From Xanthobacteraceae bacterium (GTDB lineage: Bacteria > Pseudomonadota > Alphaproteobacteria > Rhizobiales > Xanthobacteraceae): DNA of 64,000 nucleotides. A program made the translations under genes and the position numbers. Within the stretch, counting starts at the first letter, position 1. Each line of letters begins with the position of its first letter. The notes under the pieces are model-generated. The model was given only the letters and a program-made list of their open reading frames with translations. It was not told the origin of the DNA and did not search any database. Below, piece after piece: positions 1 through 7,673 of this stretch. The stretch covers positions 1-64,000 of the forward strand of contig JAQGJU010000027.1 of the NCBI GenBank assembly GCA_028290465.1, written 5' to 3'.

Positions 1-2
1 CG

Positions 3-25
3 ACCCTCCCCGCAAGGGGGAGGGT
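3..25. repeat. CCCTCCCC-type hairpin repeat
   Basis: A perfect inverted repeat with nine-base arms ACCCTCCCC and GGGGAGGGT around GCAAG. Near-identical hairpins occur at 2810-2832 and 2913-2935. It lies just beyond the 3' end of the minus-strand gene at 73-678, so it could help end that transcript, but no T tract follows. Confidence 0.7.
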
Positions 26-72
26 TAGGCAGAAATTGCTGCTCGCGCTTTTCTTCGACGCAGCGTTGACCG

Positions 73-678
73 CTACTTCTTCGTCCCCTTCAGCCACGCC
101 GCGCCTTGGCGATACAGCGCGTCGAGCGCCGGGCCGTCGCGGCCGGGCATGTCGGGCTTCACCGCGTAACCGACTTTGGTCTGCAGATAGGCGAGGTGGC
201 GGTAGCCTTCCGGCATCTTGGCCAGCAGCTTCGCATCGAGCTTGAGCTTGGCGCCGGGCGTCACCGGATCGATGCGGTCGGTCTCGTAGATCGGCTGGCG
301 CAGCACCAGCCCCCAGCGCGCTTTGCGCTTTTCCAGGAAATCATAGAACCGCCCGGTGCAGGTCACGTCGCACAGGGCGCCCTCAACATCGGCGCGCTGC
401 GTAATGACCATCCGGGTCTGGGCGATGGCGCGCTTGCCGGCGATGTCGATCGACGACTCGCCCTGCATGTGGTGGATGCGCACGCCCTTGGCGTGGCCCT
501 CTTGGCTGACCTTGATGAACGCGTCGGCCGAGCCTTGAAACCAGGTCGCCTGCATCACGCCGTCGTCGTGCCATAGCGTGCGAAACCGTTTCCAGTCGCG
601 CGAGTCGCGATAGATCGTCCAATTCTCGATCAGTTCGCGGACGGCGAGGCGTTCGAGCAGGTCGGTCTTGCTGGACAT
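73..678 (-). CDS. NTF2-like (SnoaL-type) protein
   Basis: Predicted 201-residue soluble protein of the NTF2-like/SnoaL fold, the cone-shaped fold of ring-hydroxylating dioxygenase small subunits, ketosteroid isomerases and polyketide cyclases. Recognisable features are the N-terminal helix with LAVRELIENW, then DSRDWKRFRTLWHDDGVMQ, a common opening of SnoaL_4 proteins, and a later histidine pair in RIHHMQGES. I chose the ATG at 678 because the upstream extension to 726 has no family-like residues and runs into the divergent promoter region. It is divergently placed 81 bases from the SDR gene at 760 and probably serves the same catabolic route. Fold assignment is good; substrate and reaction are unknown. 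Confidence 0.8.
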   Translation of the reverse strand: MSSKTDLLERLAVRELIENWTIYRDSRDWKRFRTLWHDDGVMQATWFQGSADAFIKVSQEGHAKGVRIHHMQGESSIDIAGKRAIAQTRMVITQRADVEGALCDVTCTGRFYDFLEKRKARWGLVLRQPIYETDRIDPVTPGAKLKLDAKLLAKMPEGYRHLAYLQTKVGYAVKPDMPGRDGPALDALYRQGAAWLKGTKK

Positions 679-759
679 TCGCGGACGGCTTTCGTGTAAG
701 AACTGGAGAAGGCGCAGACCCTGCACTAACGTAAGCCGTCAATAAAGGGAGGAAGCCGC

Positions 760-1527
760 ATGGCCAGACTGCAAGGCCGCGTCGCTATCGTGACCGGCGG
801 GGCGCGTGGCATCGGGGCGCATTATGCGCGGGCGCTGGCTGCCGAAGGCGCCAGGGTGATGATCGCCGACATCGCCGATGGCACGCAGCTCGCCGGCGAG
901 ATCGCGGCACAGCATGGCGCCGACACGGCGGCGTACCGCAAGACGGACGTGAGCGACGATGTCTCGGTCCGGGCCCTGGTCGCGGACACCATGGAACGGT
1001 TCGGCCGGATCGACATTCTGGTCAACAATGCGGCGGTCTATGCGTCGCTGAAAGAAAAGCCGTTCCAGGAGATCGACATTGCCGAATGGGACCAGGTGAT
1101 GGCGGTCAATGTCCGGGGCCTATTCCTGATGGCCCAGCATGTTGCGCCGCACATGATCGCCAACGGCGCCGGCAAGATCATCAATATCGGTTCCGGCTCC
1201 TCGACCCGCGGCATCCCAAACATGCTGCATTACGTCACCTCCAAGGGGGCAGTGACCGGCTTTACCCGGGCGCTGTCGCGTGAACTCGGCGCCCACGGCA
1301 TCTGCGTCAACACCCTGGCGCCGGGCTTCACGCTGAGCGACAGCGTGGTCGAGCACAATCCCGGCCATGTCGAGGGCGCCCGGCCTGGGGCGATCGCCCG
1401 TCGGGCCCTGAAGCGCGATGCCTATCCGCAGGATCTGCTGGGCGCGCTGGTGTTCCTGGCCTCGCCGGACAGCGATTTTGTCACCGGCCAGACCCTGGCC
1501 GTGGATGGCGGCGCGACCAATAATTAA
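760..1527 (+). CDS. SDR family oxidoreductase
   Basis: Classical short-chain dehydrogenase/reductase of 255 residues, the usual family length. The cofactor loop TGGARGIG is at residues 12-19, NNAA near 89-92, and the catalytic Ser145, Tyr158 and Lys162 (YVTSK) are all present. ADIAD after the second strand carries an acidic residue where NAD-preferring SDRs have one. The start is supported by GGGAGGAAG six bases upstream. It heads a run of same-strand genes (dioxygenase, maleylacetate reductase, hydrolase). The likely role is oxidation of an alcohol or dihydrodiol intermediate in ring-compound catabolism; the precise substrate cannot be read from sequence. Confidence 0.9.
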   Translation: MARLQGRVAIVTGGARGIGAHYARALAAEGARVMIADIADGTQLAGEIAAQHGADTAAYRKTDVSDDVSVRALVADTMERFGRIDILVNNAAVYASLKEKPFQEIDIAEWDQVMAVNVRGLFLMAQHVAPHMIANGAGKIINIGSGSSTRGIPNMLHYVTSKGAVTGFTRALSRELGAHGICVNTLAPGFTLSDSVVEHNPGHVEGARPGAIARRALKRDAYPQDLLGALVFLASPDSDFVTGQTLAVDGGATNN

Positions 1528-1664
1528 CCCGACACGGGCCGGAATCCTGTCATGCATACCGCAATGCCGGGCATTTTGCGCTATTCCCGCGCCGGCCCGA
1601 AACGCCTATATTCCGCGCCAACTTGGTGCCAACGCGCGCCATCCCGTTTCAGAAGGAGGAAATC

Positions 1665-2729
1665 ATGTCAGTTGCAACCGCAAGCAAAGGCAGCTCGGAT
1701 CCGAAGCACAATATCGGCGGCGCCCGGCAGGCCTATTACGACAAGATTTCCAAGAAGGACATGACGCCGCTGTGGGAGGTGCTCAAGGGCCTCGTGACCC
1801 CGATGCCGAACCCGAAAGCGGTGCCGCATGTCTGGCAGTTCGATGACGTTAAGAAGCTGGTCATTGAAGCCGGCGATGTGATTACCGCCGAGGAGGCCGA
1901 GCGCCGCGTCCTGGTGCTGGAGAATCCGGCGCTGCGCGGCCAGTCGCGCGCTACCGATACGCTGTTCGCCGGCGTGCAGATGATCCTGCCCGGCGAAGTG
2001 GCCGGCGCGCATCGCCACGTCTCGTCCGCCATTCGCTTTGTGCTGGACGGCGAGGGCGCCTATACGGCGGTCGAGGGCGAAAAGACCATCATGTCGCCCG
2101 GCGACTTCGTGATCACGGCCAACTGGGCGCCGCACGATCACGGCAATCATTCCAAGGAGCCGATGCTGTGGCTCGACGTGCTCGACATGCATACGGTCAA
2201 TTTCTTCAAGACCTCCTTCTCCGAACATTTCGAGGATGCCGAGCAGGAGACCCCGAAGCAGGACGGCGATTCGCTCGACCGTTACGGCTCGGGCGTGCTG
2301 CCGGACGGCGCGCCGATGACGCTCAACCGTTCGCCGGTGATCAACTACACTTACGCACGCATGCGCCCGATCCTGGAGCGGCTGAAGAACGCAGGCGACA
2401 TCGACAAGCGCCACGGCGCCCGCGTGCACTACGTCAACCCGATCAATGGCGGGCCGGTGCTGCCGACCATGGGGGCGAACCTCGCGCTGTTCCCGAAGGG
2501 CTTCAAGGGCGAGGAATATCGCGCTACCGACGGCAAGATCTTCGTCTGCGCCGAAGGCAAGGGTTCGACCAAGATCGGTGACAAGACGGTCGAATGGGGC
2601 CGCAACGACGTGTTCGTGGTGCCGTCCTGGATGCCGTTCGCGCATAACGCCACGGACGAGTCGGTGCTGTTCTCGATCTCCGACAAGCCGGCGCAGGAAG
2701 CGCTCGGCATGTGGCGCGAAGGGAAGTAA
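1665..2729 (+). CDS. gentisate 1,2-dioxygenase-like bicupin
   Basis: Bicupin ring-cleavage dioxygenase of 354 residues, the normal length for gentisate 1,2-dioxygenase, which opens gentisate to maleylpyruvate with Fe(II). The first cupin shows GAHRHVSSAIRFVLDG with His116 and His118, followed by WAPHDHGNH with His157/159, matching the three-His iron site. The second cupin near residues 270-345 lacks a comparable histidine set, as in the family. The ATG at 1665 follows an AAGGAGGAAATC ribosome site. Salicylate 1,2-dioxygenase and 1-hydroxy-2-naphthoate dioxygenase belong to the same family, so the exact substrate is open. No maleylpyruvate isomerase or fumarylpyruvate hydrolase is nearby. Confidence 0.88.
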   Translation: MSVATASKGSSDPKHNIGGARQAYYDKISKKDMTPLWEVLKGLVTPMPNPKAVPHVWQFDDVKKLVIEAGDVITAEEAERRVLVLENPALRGQSRATDTLFAGVQMILPGEVAGAHRHVSSAIRFVLDGEGAYTAVEGEKTIMSPGDFVITANWAPHDHGNHSKEPMLWLDVLDMHTVNFFKTSFSEHFEDAEQETPKQDGDSLDRYGSGVLPDGAPMTLNRSPVINYTYARMRPILERLKNAGDIDKRHGARVHYVNPINGGPVLPTMGANLALFPKGFKGEEYRATDGKIFVCAEGKGSTKIGDKTVEWGRNDVFVVPSWMPFAHNATDESVLFSISDKPAQEALGMWREGK

Positions 2730-2809
2730 GGCGAAGCAGTCCGCGCTTCGTTTGCAAGGCTGCCGCTTCGCGCCATCTTGGTTCTGAATCGAATGATCGG
2801 CGACTCTTT

Positions 2810-2935
2810 ACCCTCCCCCTTGCGGGGAGGGTCGGCGTACATCGCGCATGCGATGTGCGCCGGGGTGGGGGTCCCGATTAATTGTCTAAGATAGATTTCC
2901 CCCCACCCCCGACCCCTCCCCGCAAGGGGGAGGGG
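2810..2935. repeat. compound palindromic repeat
   Basis: Three consecutive hairpins: 2810-2832 (arms ACCCTCCCC/GGGGAGGGT), 2833-2862 (CGGCG-TACATCGC paired with GCGATGT-GCGCCG, imperfect) and 2913-2935 (CCCCTCCCC/GGGGAGGGG). The outer hairpins match the one at 3-25 in inverted orientation, so this looks like a mobile-type intergenic palindrome inserted between the dioxygenase and maleylacetate reductase genes. It probably forms strong RNA structure between the two cistrons. Confidence 0.75.
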
Positions 2936-2961
2936 AGTCGCGCCGCAACGCTGGGGCCGCC

Positions 2962-4002
2962 ATGACCACCACCTTCATCCACGACATGCCGGCGCAACGC
3001 GTCGTGTTCGGCTCCGGCGCGACCGCGAAGGTCGCCGAGGAAGCCGAACGCCTTGGCATCGCGCGGGCGCTGGTGGTGGCGACGCCGGGCTCCGGTCAGC
3101 GGCTCGGCGAACAGGTGTTGGCGCGGCTTGGTCCACGTGGCGCCGGCCTGCACGCGTATGCGGTGACCCACGTGCCACGTCCGGTCGCCGAAGCCGGGCT
3201 CGCCGCCGCTAGGGCGGCGAACGCCGATGGCCTCGTCGCGGTCGGCGGCGGCGCCGCCATCGGGCTGGCGAAGGCCATCGCGCTGTCGACCGGCCTGCCG
3301 ATCCTCGCGCTGCCGACGACCTATTCGGGCTCCGAAGCGACGCCGATCTACGGCACCAGCGACGGCGAGCGCAAGATCACCGGCCGCGACAACAAAGTGC
3401 TGCCGAAGACCATCCTGTACGATCCCGACCTGACACTTGGCCTGCCGGCCGCGATCAGCGCGGCGAGCGGCATGAACGCCATCGCGCATTGCGTCGAGGC
3501 GCTGTGGATCAGCGCCTGCACGCCGGTCATTACCGCAATATCTACGGAATCCGTGCGGCTGTTCGGCGCGTACCTCACGAGCGTCGTCGACAACGGCCAC
3601 GATATCGAGGCGCGCGAGCAGTGCCTGATCGCGGCGTGGCTGGCCGGCTCGGCGCTGGTAGTCGGCACCGCGCTGCATCACAAGCTGGCGCATGTGCTGG
3701 GCGGATTGGGCCTCCCGCATGCCGAAACCCACGCAATCATCCTGCCGCACGTCACGCGCTTTAATCTTGAACAGGCGCCCGCCGTGAAGGCGCGCCTCGC
3801 GCAGGCGATGGGCGTCGCCGATCCGGCGGCACGGCTCGCCGAGATGCTGCGCGGCTTTCCGATTCCGCAGCGGCTGTCGGAAGTCGGCATGGCCAAGGAC
3901 AAGATCGGTTTCGCAGCCGAAGAGGTCGGCAAGCTGAACCTGCGCGAACCGCGTCCGGCCTCGACCGCCGACGTGCGCGCGATCCTCGACGCGGCATTCT
4001 GA
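2962..4002 (+). CDS. maleylacetate reductase
   Basis: Iron-containing-alcohol-dehydrogenase-fold protein of 346 residues, the length typical of maleylacetate reductase, which converts maleylacetate to 3-oxoadipate with NAD(P)H at the end of hydroxyquinol and chlorocatechol pathways. Family marks are VFGSGA near residue 15, the glycine-rich VGGGAAIGLAKAIAL, LPTTYSGSEATPIYG, and HKLAHVLGGLGLPHAETHA. The family name rests on these stretches, which separate it from ordinary Fe-ADHs. It follows the gentisate-type dioxygenase across a palindromic repeat and is followed 63 bases later by the hydrolase gene. Gentisate cleavage does not yield maleylacetate, so its presence here suggests another ring-cleavage substrate or a branch enzyme. 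Confidence 0.88.
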   Translation: MTTTFIHDMPAQRVVFGSGATAKVAEEAERLGIARALVVATPGSGQRLGEQVLARLGPRGAGLHAYAVTHVPRPVAEAGLAAARAANADGLVAVGGGAAIGLAKAIALSTGLPILALPTTYSGSEATPIYGTSDGERKITGRDNKVLPKTILYDPDLTLGLPAAISAASGMNAIAHCVEALWISACTPVITAISTESVRLFGAYLTSVVDNGHDIEAREQCLIAAWLAGSALVVGTALHHKLAHVLGGLGLPHAETHAIILPHVTRFNLEQAPAVKARLAQAMGVADPAARLAEMLRGFPIPQRLSEVGMAKDKIGFAAEEVGKLNLREPRPASTADVRAILDAAF

Positions 4003-4065
4003 AACGTTTCGATCTTTCGGTCGTTGCGTTACATTGCACGAACAAAAATCCAAGGGAGCGACGGT

Positions 4066-4845
4066 ATGGAGCAGTTGACGGCGGCGCACGGCGAATTGAC
4101 CGGAGCGCGCGTAGGGGCCGGCCGCGATCTCGTGATTTTCCATTCGCTGCTGGCGGATCGCCATGCGTTCGATCCGGTGCTGCCGGCGCTGTCGGCGCAT
4201 TTCCGCGTCACGCTGTTCAACCTGCCGGGCTTTCACGGCTCATCGCCGGTGATGCCGCTGATGGATGCTTACGTCGCGCGGCTCGAAGACGGCTTCGAGG
4301 AGTTCGGCATCGCCAATGACGCGATCCTGCTCGGCAACGGTTTCGGCGGCACCGTGGCGCTGGCTTTCGCGCTGGCGCATCCCGATCGCATCTCCAAGCT
4401 GGTGGTCAGCGATGCCGCGGCCGGATTTCCAGATCAGGGCAAGCAGGCGTTTGTCGTTATGGCCGAGAAAGTATCGGGCGAGGGCATGGGGGCTATCGCC
4501 GACATCGCGGCCAAACGCGTCTATTCGACGCCGTATCTCGACGCCCATCCGGGTGCCGTCGCCGAGCGGCGTGATGTCTTGATGCAGATCGACCCGGAGG
4601 CGTTCCGCGCCGCCTGCAAGATCCTGGTCGAGGCCGACTTTGAGCCGGTGCTGCACAAGATGAAGGTGCCGACGCTGGTGGTGTGCGGCGAACTCGATCA
4701 GGCGACGCCGCCGCCTCTGAACCGGCTGATCGCCGATAAGGTGCCAGGGGCGCGCTATGTCGAACTGCCGGGCTGCGGCCATTGCCCGCCGCTGGAACAG
4801 CCGGAAGCGTTCCTGAAGGCCATCAAGGAATTCGTCGGGCTGTAG
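4066..4845 (+). CDS. alpha/beta hydrolase-fold protein lacking nucleophile Ser
   Basis: A 259-residue alpha/beta hydrolase of the 3-oxoadipate enol-lactonase/C-C hydrolase type. The nucleophile elbow, normally G-x-S-x-G, reads GNGFG at residues 90-94, so the serine at position 92 is glycine (codon GGT at 4339-4341). The acid Asp211 (GELDQATPP) and His239 (GCGHCPPLEQP) of the triad remain, as does the HSLLAD oxyanion region near residue 26. The ATG at 4066 follows AAGGGAGCGACGGT. It is the last gene of the catabolic set and ends three bases from the convergent MTHFR-like gene. It may be non-hydrolytic, a lyase or hydratase, or a binding protein. Confidence 0.85.
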   Translation: MEQLTAAHGELTGARVGAGRDLVIFHSLLADRHAFDPVLPALSAHFRVTLFNLPGFHGSSPVMPLMDAYVARLEDGFEEFGIANDAILLGNGFGGTVALAFALAHPDRISKLVVSDAAAGFPDQGKQAFVVMAEKVSGEGMGAIADIAAKRVYSTPYLDAHPGAVAERRDVLMQIDPEAFRAACKILVEADFEPVLHKMKVPTLVVCGELDQATPPPLNRLIADKVPGARYVELPGCGHCPPLEQPEAFLKAIKEFVGL

Positions 4846-4848
4846 ATC

Positions 4849-5799
4849 TCACCCCGGCGGCAGCACTTTGAACCCGCCGTCACGGTTGAGCGCGATACGG
4901 CCGTCGGCGACGGCGCCGACCCAGCGCGCGGTCGCGGCGGCGCCGCCGAACGAGAAGAAATGCAGCGCGACATCGCCAAGCCTTCCATCGGTCCTGGCCT
5001 CCGCAAGTGAGCGCACCAGCGCGTCCGGCATGCTCATGCCGAACATCTGCCTGACCAGGCCGGAGTGGCGTGCCAAACCTTGCGCCGAGGCTTTGACGCC
5101 GCAGCGCTGCGCATAGCGCAGCAATGTGGCGAGGCTGGTCGGGCCGGGCAGGCCGATGCGTACCGGATGCTCGATGCCGAACGCGCGCAGCCGCGCGATC
5201 CAGGCCAAAATGGGAGCCGCCTCGAAACCGAACTGCGTGACGATGGTGACGGCGAGGCCGGTCTGTGCCGCGGCCTCGACCTTGGCGGCGAGTGCGCGTT
5301 CGAGTTCGAGCGTCGGAATGCGCGGATGGCCGTCCGGATAGCCGGCGATGCCGATCTCGACAATGCCGCGCCGTCGCAGCACACCGCCATCGATCGCCTC
5401 GACGGCGCCGCGCAGCGAGCCCGCCGGCTTGTCGCGGTCGCCCGCGATCACCAGCGCGCGGCGCACGCCCGCCTCGTCGGCAAAGCGCGCCAACACCTCA
5501 TCCAGCGCCTCGATGGTCGGATAGTTGCGCACCGCCAGATGCGGCACCGGCTCAAGCCCGTGCGCGCGCAGCGCAGCGGCGCTCGCGATATCGTCGAGCG
5601 GCGACTTGCCCGGCACGGCGCTGATGTAGACATGGGTGCCGGCCGGGACGAGGCCGGCCAGCGTTGCGATGTCGGCCGGAGAGGGCCGCGTGACCTCGAG
5701 CGAGAAGCCGCGCACAAATTCCGCGATCGGGGCCGCCGGGTCGGCGGGCGCGCGCGGCACGGTGCGCAACACCGGGCTGATCCTTTCGAGTTCGATCAT
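4849..5799 (-). CDS. methylenetetrahydrofolate reductase-like protein
   Basis: A 316-residue TIM-barrel protein of the MTHFR family (FAD-dependent reduction of 5,10-methylene-THF to 5-methyl-THF). Family positions can be followed: Glu35 in FSLEVTRP where E. coli MetF has SFEFFPP, Asp in VIAGDRDKPAG matching LRGD, and Gln in IVTQFGFEA matching ITQFFF. The C-terminal third is divergent, so it may act on a related folate or pterin. It overlaps the upstream methyltransferase gene by four bases (ATGA, 5796-5799), so the two are translated from one message. I regard catalysis as likely but a housekeeping MetF role as unproven. Confidence 0.85.
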   Translation of the reverse strand: MIELERISPVLRTVPRAPADPAAPIAEFVRGFSLEVTRPSPADIATLAGLVPAGTHVYISAVPGKSPLDDIASAAALRAHGLEPVPHLAVRNYPTIEALDEVLARFADEAGVRRALVIAGDRDKPAGSLRGAVEAIDGGVLRRRGIVEIGIAGYPDGHPRIPTLELERALAAKVEAAAQTGLAVTIVTQFGFEAAPILAWIARLRAFGIEHPVRIGLPGPTSLATLLRYAQRCGVKASAQGLARHSGLVRQMFGMSMPDALVRSLAEARTDGRLGDVALHFFSFGGAAATARWVGAVADGRIALNRDGGFKVLPPG

Positions 5800-7283
5800 T
5801 CGCGTCGCCTCGAAATCACGAAGGACTCGTCATAGAACCACAGCCCGCCATTGCGCCGCAGCACTTCGCTGGTGGCTTCGAGGTAGCGGGTGTCGCTGAC
5901 CACCTCGGCGAGCCGGTCGTCCTCGATCTGCGCGACGTAGATCGCCGCGTTCCAGGCCGCGAACAGCGTCGAGGTGCCGATCGATTCCGAGACTTCCGAC
6001 GGCAGCGTGTGCATGTCGTAGCGGAACAGCGAGCGGTTATCGGCGTAGGCGTTGAAGTTGAGGTCCCGCCCGGCCGCCCCTAGCTCATGCTTGACCGCTT
6101 TGAGCAGCGTATGGCGGTCGGTGGTGAACGGATCGTCGCCCGGCCAGACCTGTTGGATGATCTCCATGCCGGGATCGTGGCCGTGCGACTGAATGGCGAT
6201 CATGCGCCCGCCGGGACCGAGCGCGCGGGCCAGCGGCGCCAGCACGCGCTTCGCCTTGAAGTCCACGGAAGCGCGCGCCCGATAGGGCTGCGAGGCCATT
6301 ACGAGATCGTAGGACGCCTGCGTGCCGCCGGGGCGCGGGATGATCGGGTCGAGCAGGAACTTGTGGTCCTCGCGGTACAGCACCAGCACCACCGGGCGCT
6401 CATAGACCGGGTTACCGGTCTTCGGTGACACTTTGGCCTTCCAGTTCTCGGACAGGAACGGCTCCAAATCCGTGATCTGCTGCTCGAACGCGTGCGCGGA
6501 GTTTCCGGTCAGCGCCTGCTCGTGCCACACCATGCTGGACGCGGCGCTGAGCGATTTGACGGCGAGCCATGGGGCTTCCGCATAGGCGAGATTGGTCAGC
6601 ACCAGCACGCTCGCCGGATGTTCGAAGAAACGGTCGGCCATCTTCTGCAGCGAGAGCCGCACGTCCTCCAGGCTGATTTCCTTGCCGACGATGTAGAACG
6701 GCATGTGCGGAAAGCGGTCGTGCATCTGCCGCATCACGCGGGCCAGCACCGTGCCGTCGCCGACGCCGGCATCGAACACCCGCACCGCCGGCGGGCGTGG
6801 ATGGATGCTGGCAAGCTCCAGCCCGACGCGGTTGGCAATCACCCATTTCTCGCTGCAGGTATTGACGAACAGCAGATATTTTTGCCGGTTGTCGAAGAAG
6901 CGGAAATTGCGCTGCGGATCCTCGTTGTTTTTCGGCGCCGCCGGCACGGTCGGCCGCGGCGACGCGATGGCGTTCGAGGTCGCAACGCGGGCCGGCATCG
7001 TGGTGTGGACGGGCGTGGCGTGCGCCGAACCGTTCGACGCGTGTTCAGGGCGCGGCTCGCGCGGCCGCTCGATGATGGCGGAACGCGATGCGCTCGGCGG
7101 CCCGCGATCCTGCGCCATGAAGGCGCGGATGCGGTCGAGGGTTTCGGTGGTGATGCGCCCGCCATTGCGCAGCCGCGCGGCGAGCTTGCCGTCATTGACG
7201 GCGCGCCGCCCGAACGTGGACTCGGCAAGGCCGGTCTCGCGGCAATATTCGGAAATTTCCTGCAGCAATTCCTGGGCGTTCAT
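5796..7283 (-). CDS. HTH-like domain plus SAM-dependent methyltransferase-like protein
   Basis: A 495-residue cytoplasmic protein. Residues 1-60 form a short helical module (EYCRETGLAESTFGRRAVND) that resembles small DNA-binding proteins of Rhizobiales. A proline/alanine-rich linker runs to about 130. From there comes a Rossmann methyltransferase-like domain with VFDAGVGDGTVLARVM as the SAM-binding loop and YIVGKEIS as the following acidic strand end. I placed the start at 7283, where the HTH module begins; upstream codons to 7439 fall in a structured leader. The gene overlaps the MTHFR-like gene by ATGA. Substrate unknown; coupling to a methyl-folate enzyme suggests one-carbon metabolism. 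Confidence 0.8.
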   Translation of the reverse strand: MNAQELLQEISEYCRETGLAESTFGRRAVNDGKLAARLRNGGRITTETLDRIRAFMAQDRGPPSASRSAIIERPREPRPEHASNGSAHATPVHTTMPARVATSNAIASPRPTVPAAPKNNEDPQRNFRFFDNRQKYLLFVNTCSEKWVIANRVGLELASIHPRPPAVRVFDAGVGDGTVLARVMRQMHDRFPHMPFYIVGKEISLEDVRLSLQKMADRFFEHPASVLVLTNLAYAEAPWLAVKSLSAASSMVWHEQALTGNSAHAFEQQITDLEPFLSENWKAKVSPKTGNPVYERPVVLVLYREDHKFLLDPIIPRPGGTQASYDLVMASQPYRARASVDFKAKRVLAPLARALGPGGRMIAIQSHGHDPGMEIIQQVWPGDDPFTTDRHTLLKAVKHELGAAGRDLNFNAYADNRSLFRYDMHTLPSEVSESIGTSTLFAAWNAAIYVAQIEDDRLAEVVSDTRYLEATSEVLRRNGGLWFYDESFVISRRRE

Positions 7284-7673
7284 GGCCGGCACCCTGTTTC
7301 CTCGGACCGGCGCCGGCCGCTTGTTTGCGCGACTCTCGATGCTCGCCGTTCTGGCCTGAAGCTGACCAAGGGCGGGTAGGACCGTCAACCACAAAGAAGC
7401 CCACGAAAACAGTGGGCAGTGCAATGGGCGTTTGCCCAAATATAAAAGTCGTTATTTTACAATAAGATACTTAAGGGGCTGCCCGCATCTCAAGAAACTT
7501 TAAACCGACATCGTGGGATGATGGCAAAGTTTTGCGCGTTGCCCACTTTTGAGTGAGCAATCCGCGTAGTCGTTTTGGTCAGTCCAGCGCGGCCAAGATC
7601 GCCCGGATAATGGCTGCAGTGCCGTTCGGACCCCAAACTCGCGCGGCTTGAAGCCGGCCGACCGCCCTGCGCA
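7284..7673. other. AT-rich intergenic leader with hairpins
   Basis: No gene is supported in these 390 bases. The part next to the methyltransferase start is markedly AT-rich around 7439-7480 and holds two small hairpins on the leader strand: 7399-7417 (GCCCAC/GTGGGC arms) and 7425-7438 (TGGGC/GCCCA arms). The promoter of the methyltransferase-MTHFR unit is probably here. I do not recognise a known riboswitch consensus. Confidence 0.5.

Noticed and set aside
1668-2645. 325-codon minus-strand frame opposite the gentisate-type dioxygenase
   Set aside because: Lies entirely over a strongly supported bicupin gene; no family resemblance.
1665-4002. Complete gentisate degradation pathway
   Set aside because: Only the dioxygenase step is seen; maleylpyruvate isomerase and fumarylpyruvate hydrolase are absent from the window.
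2878-4236. Long minus-strand open frame opposite the maleylacetate reductase gene
   Set aside because: Arginine-rich, no domain features, and it overlaps two genes with clear family motifs. It is a shadow created by high GC codon bias.
7284-7673. SAM-II or other SAM riboswitch in front of the methyltransferase-MTHFR genes
   Set aside because: Sought because of the function, but the conserved core sequences of known classes are not present.
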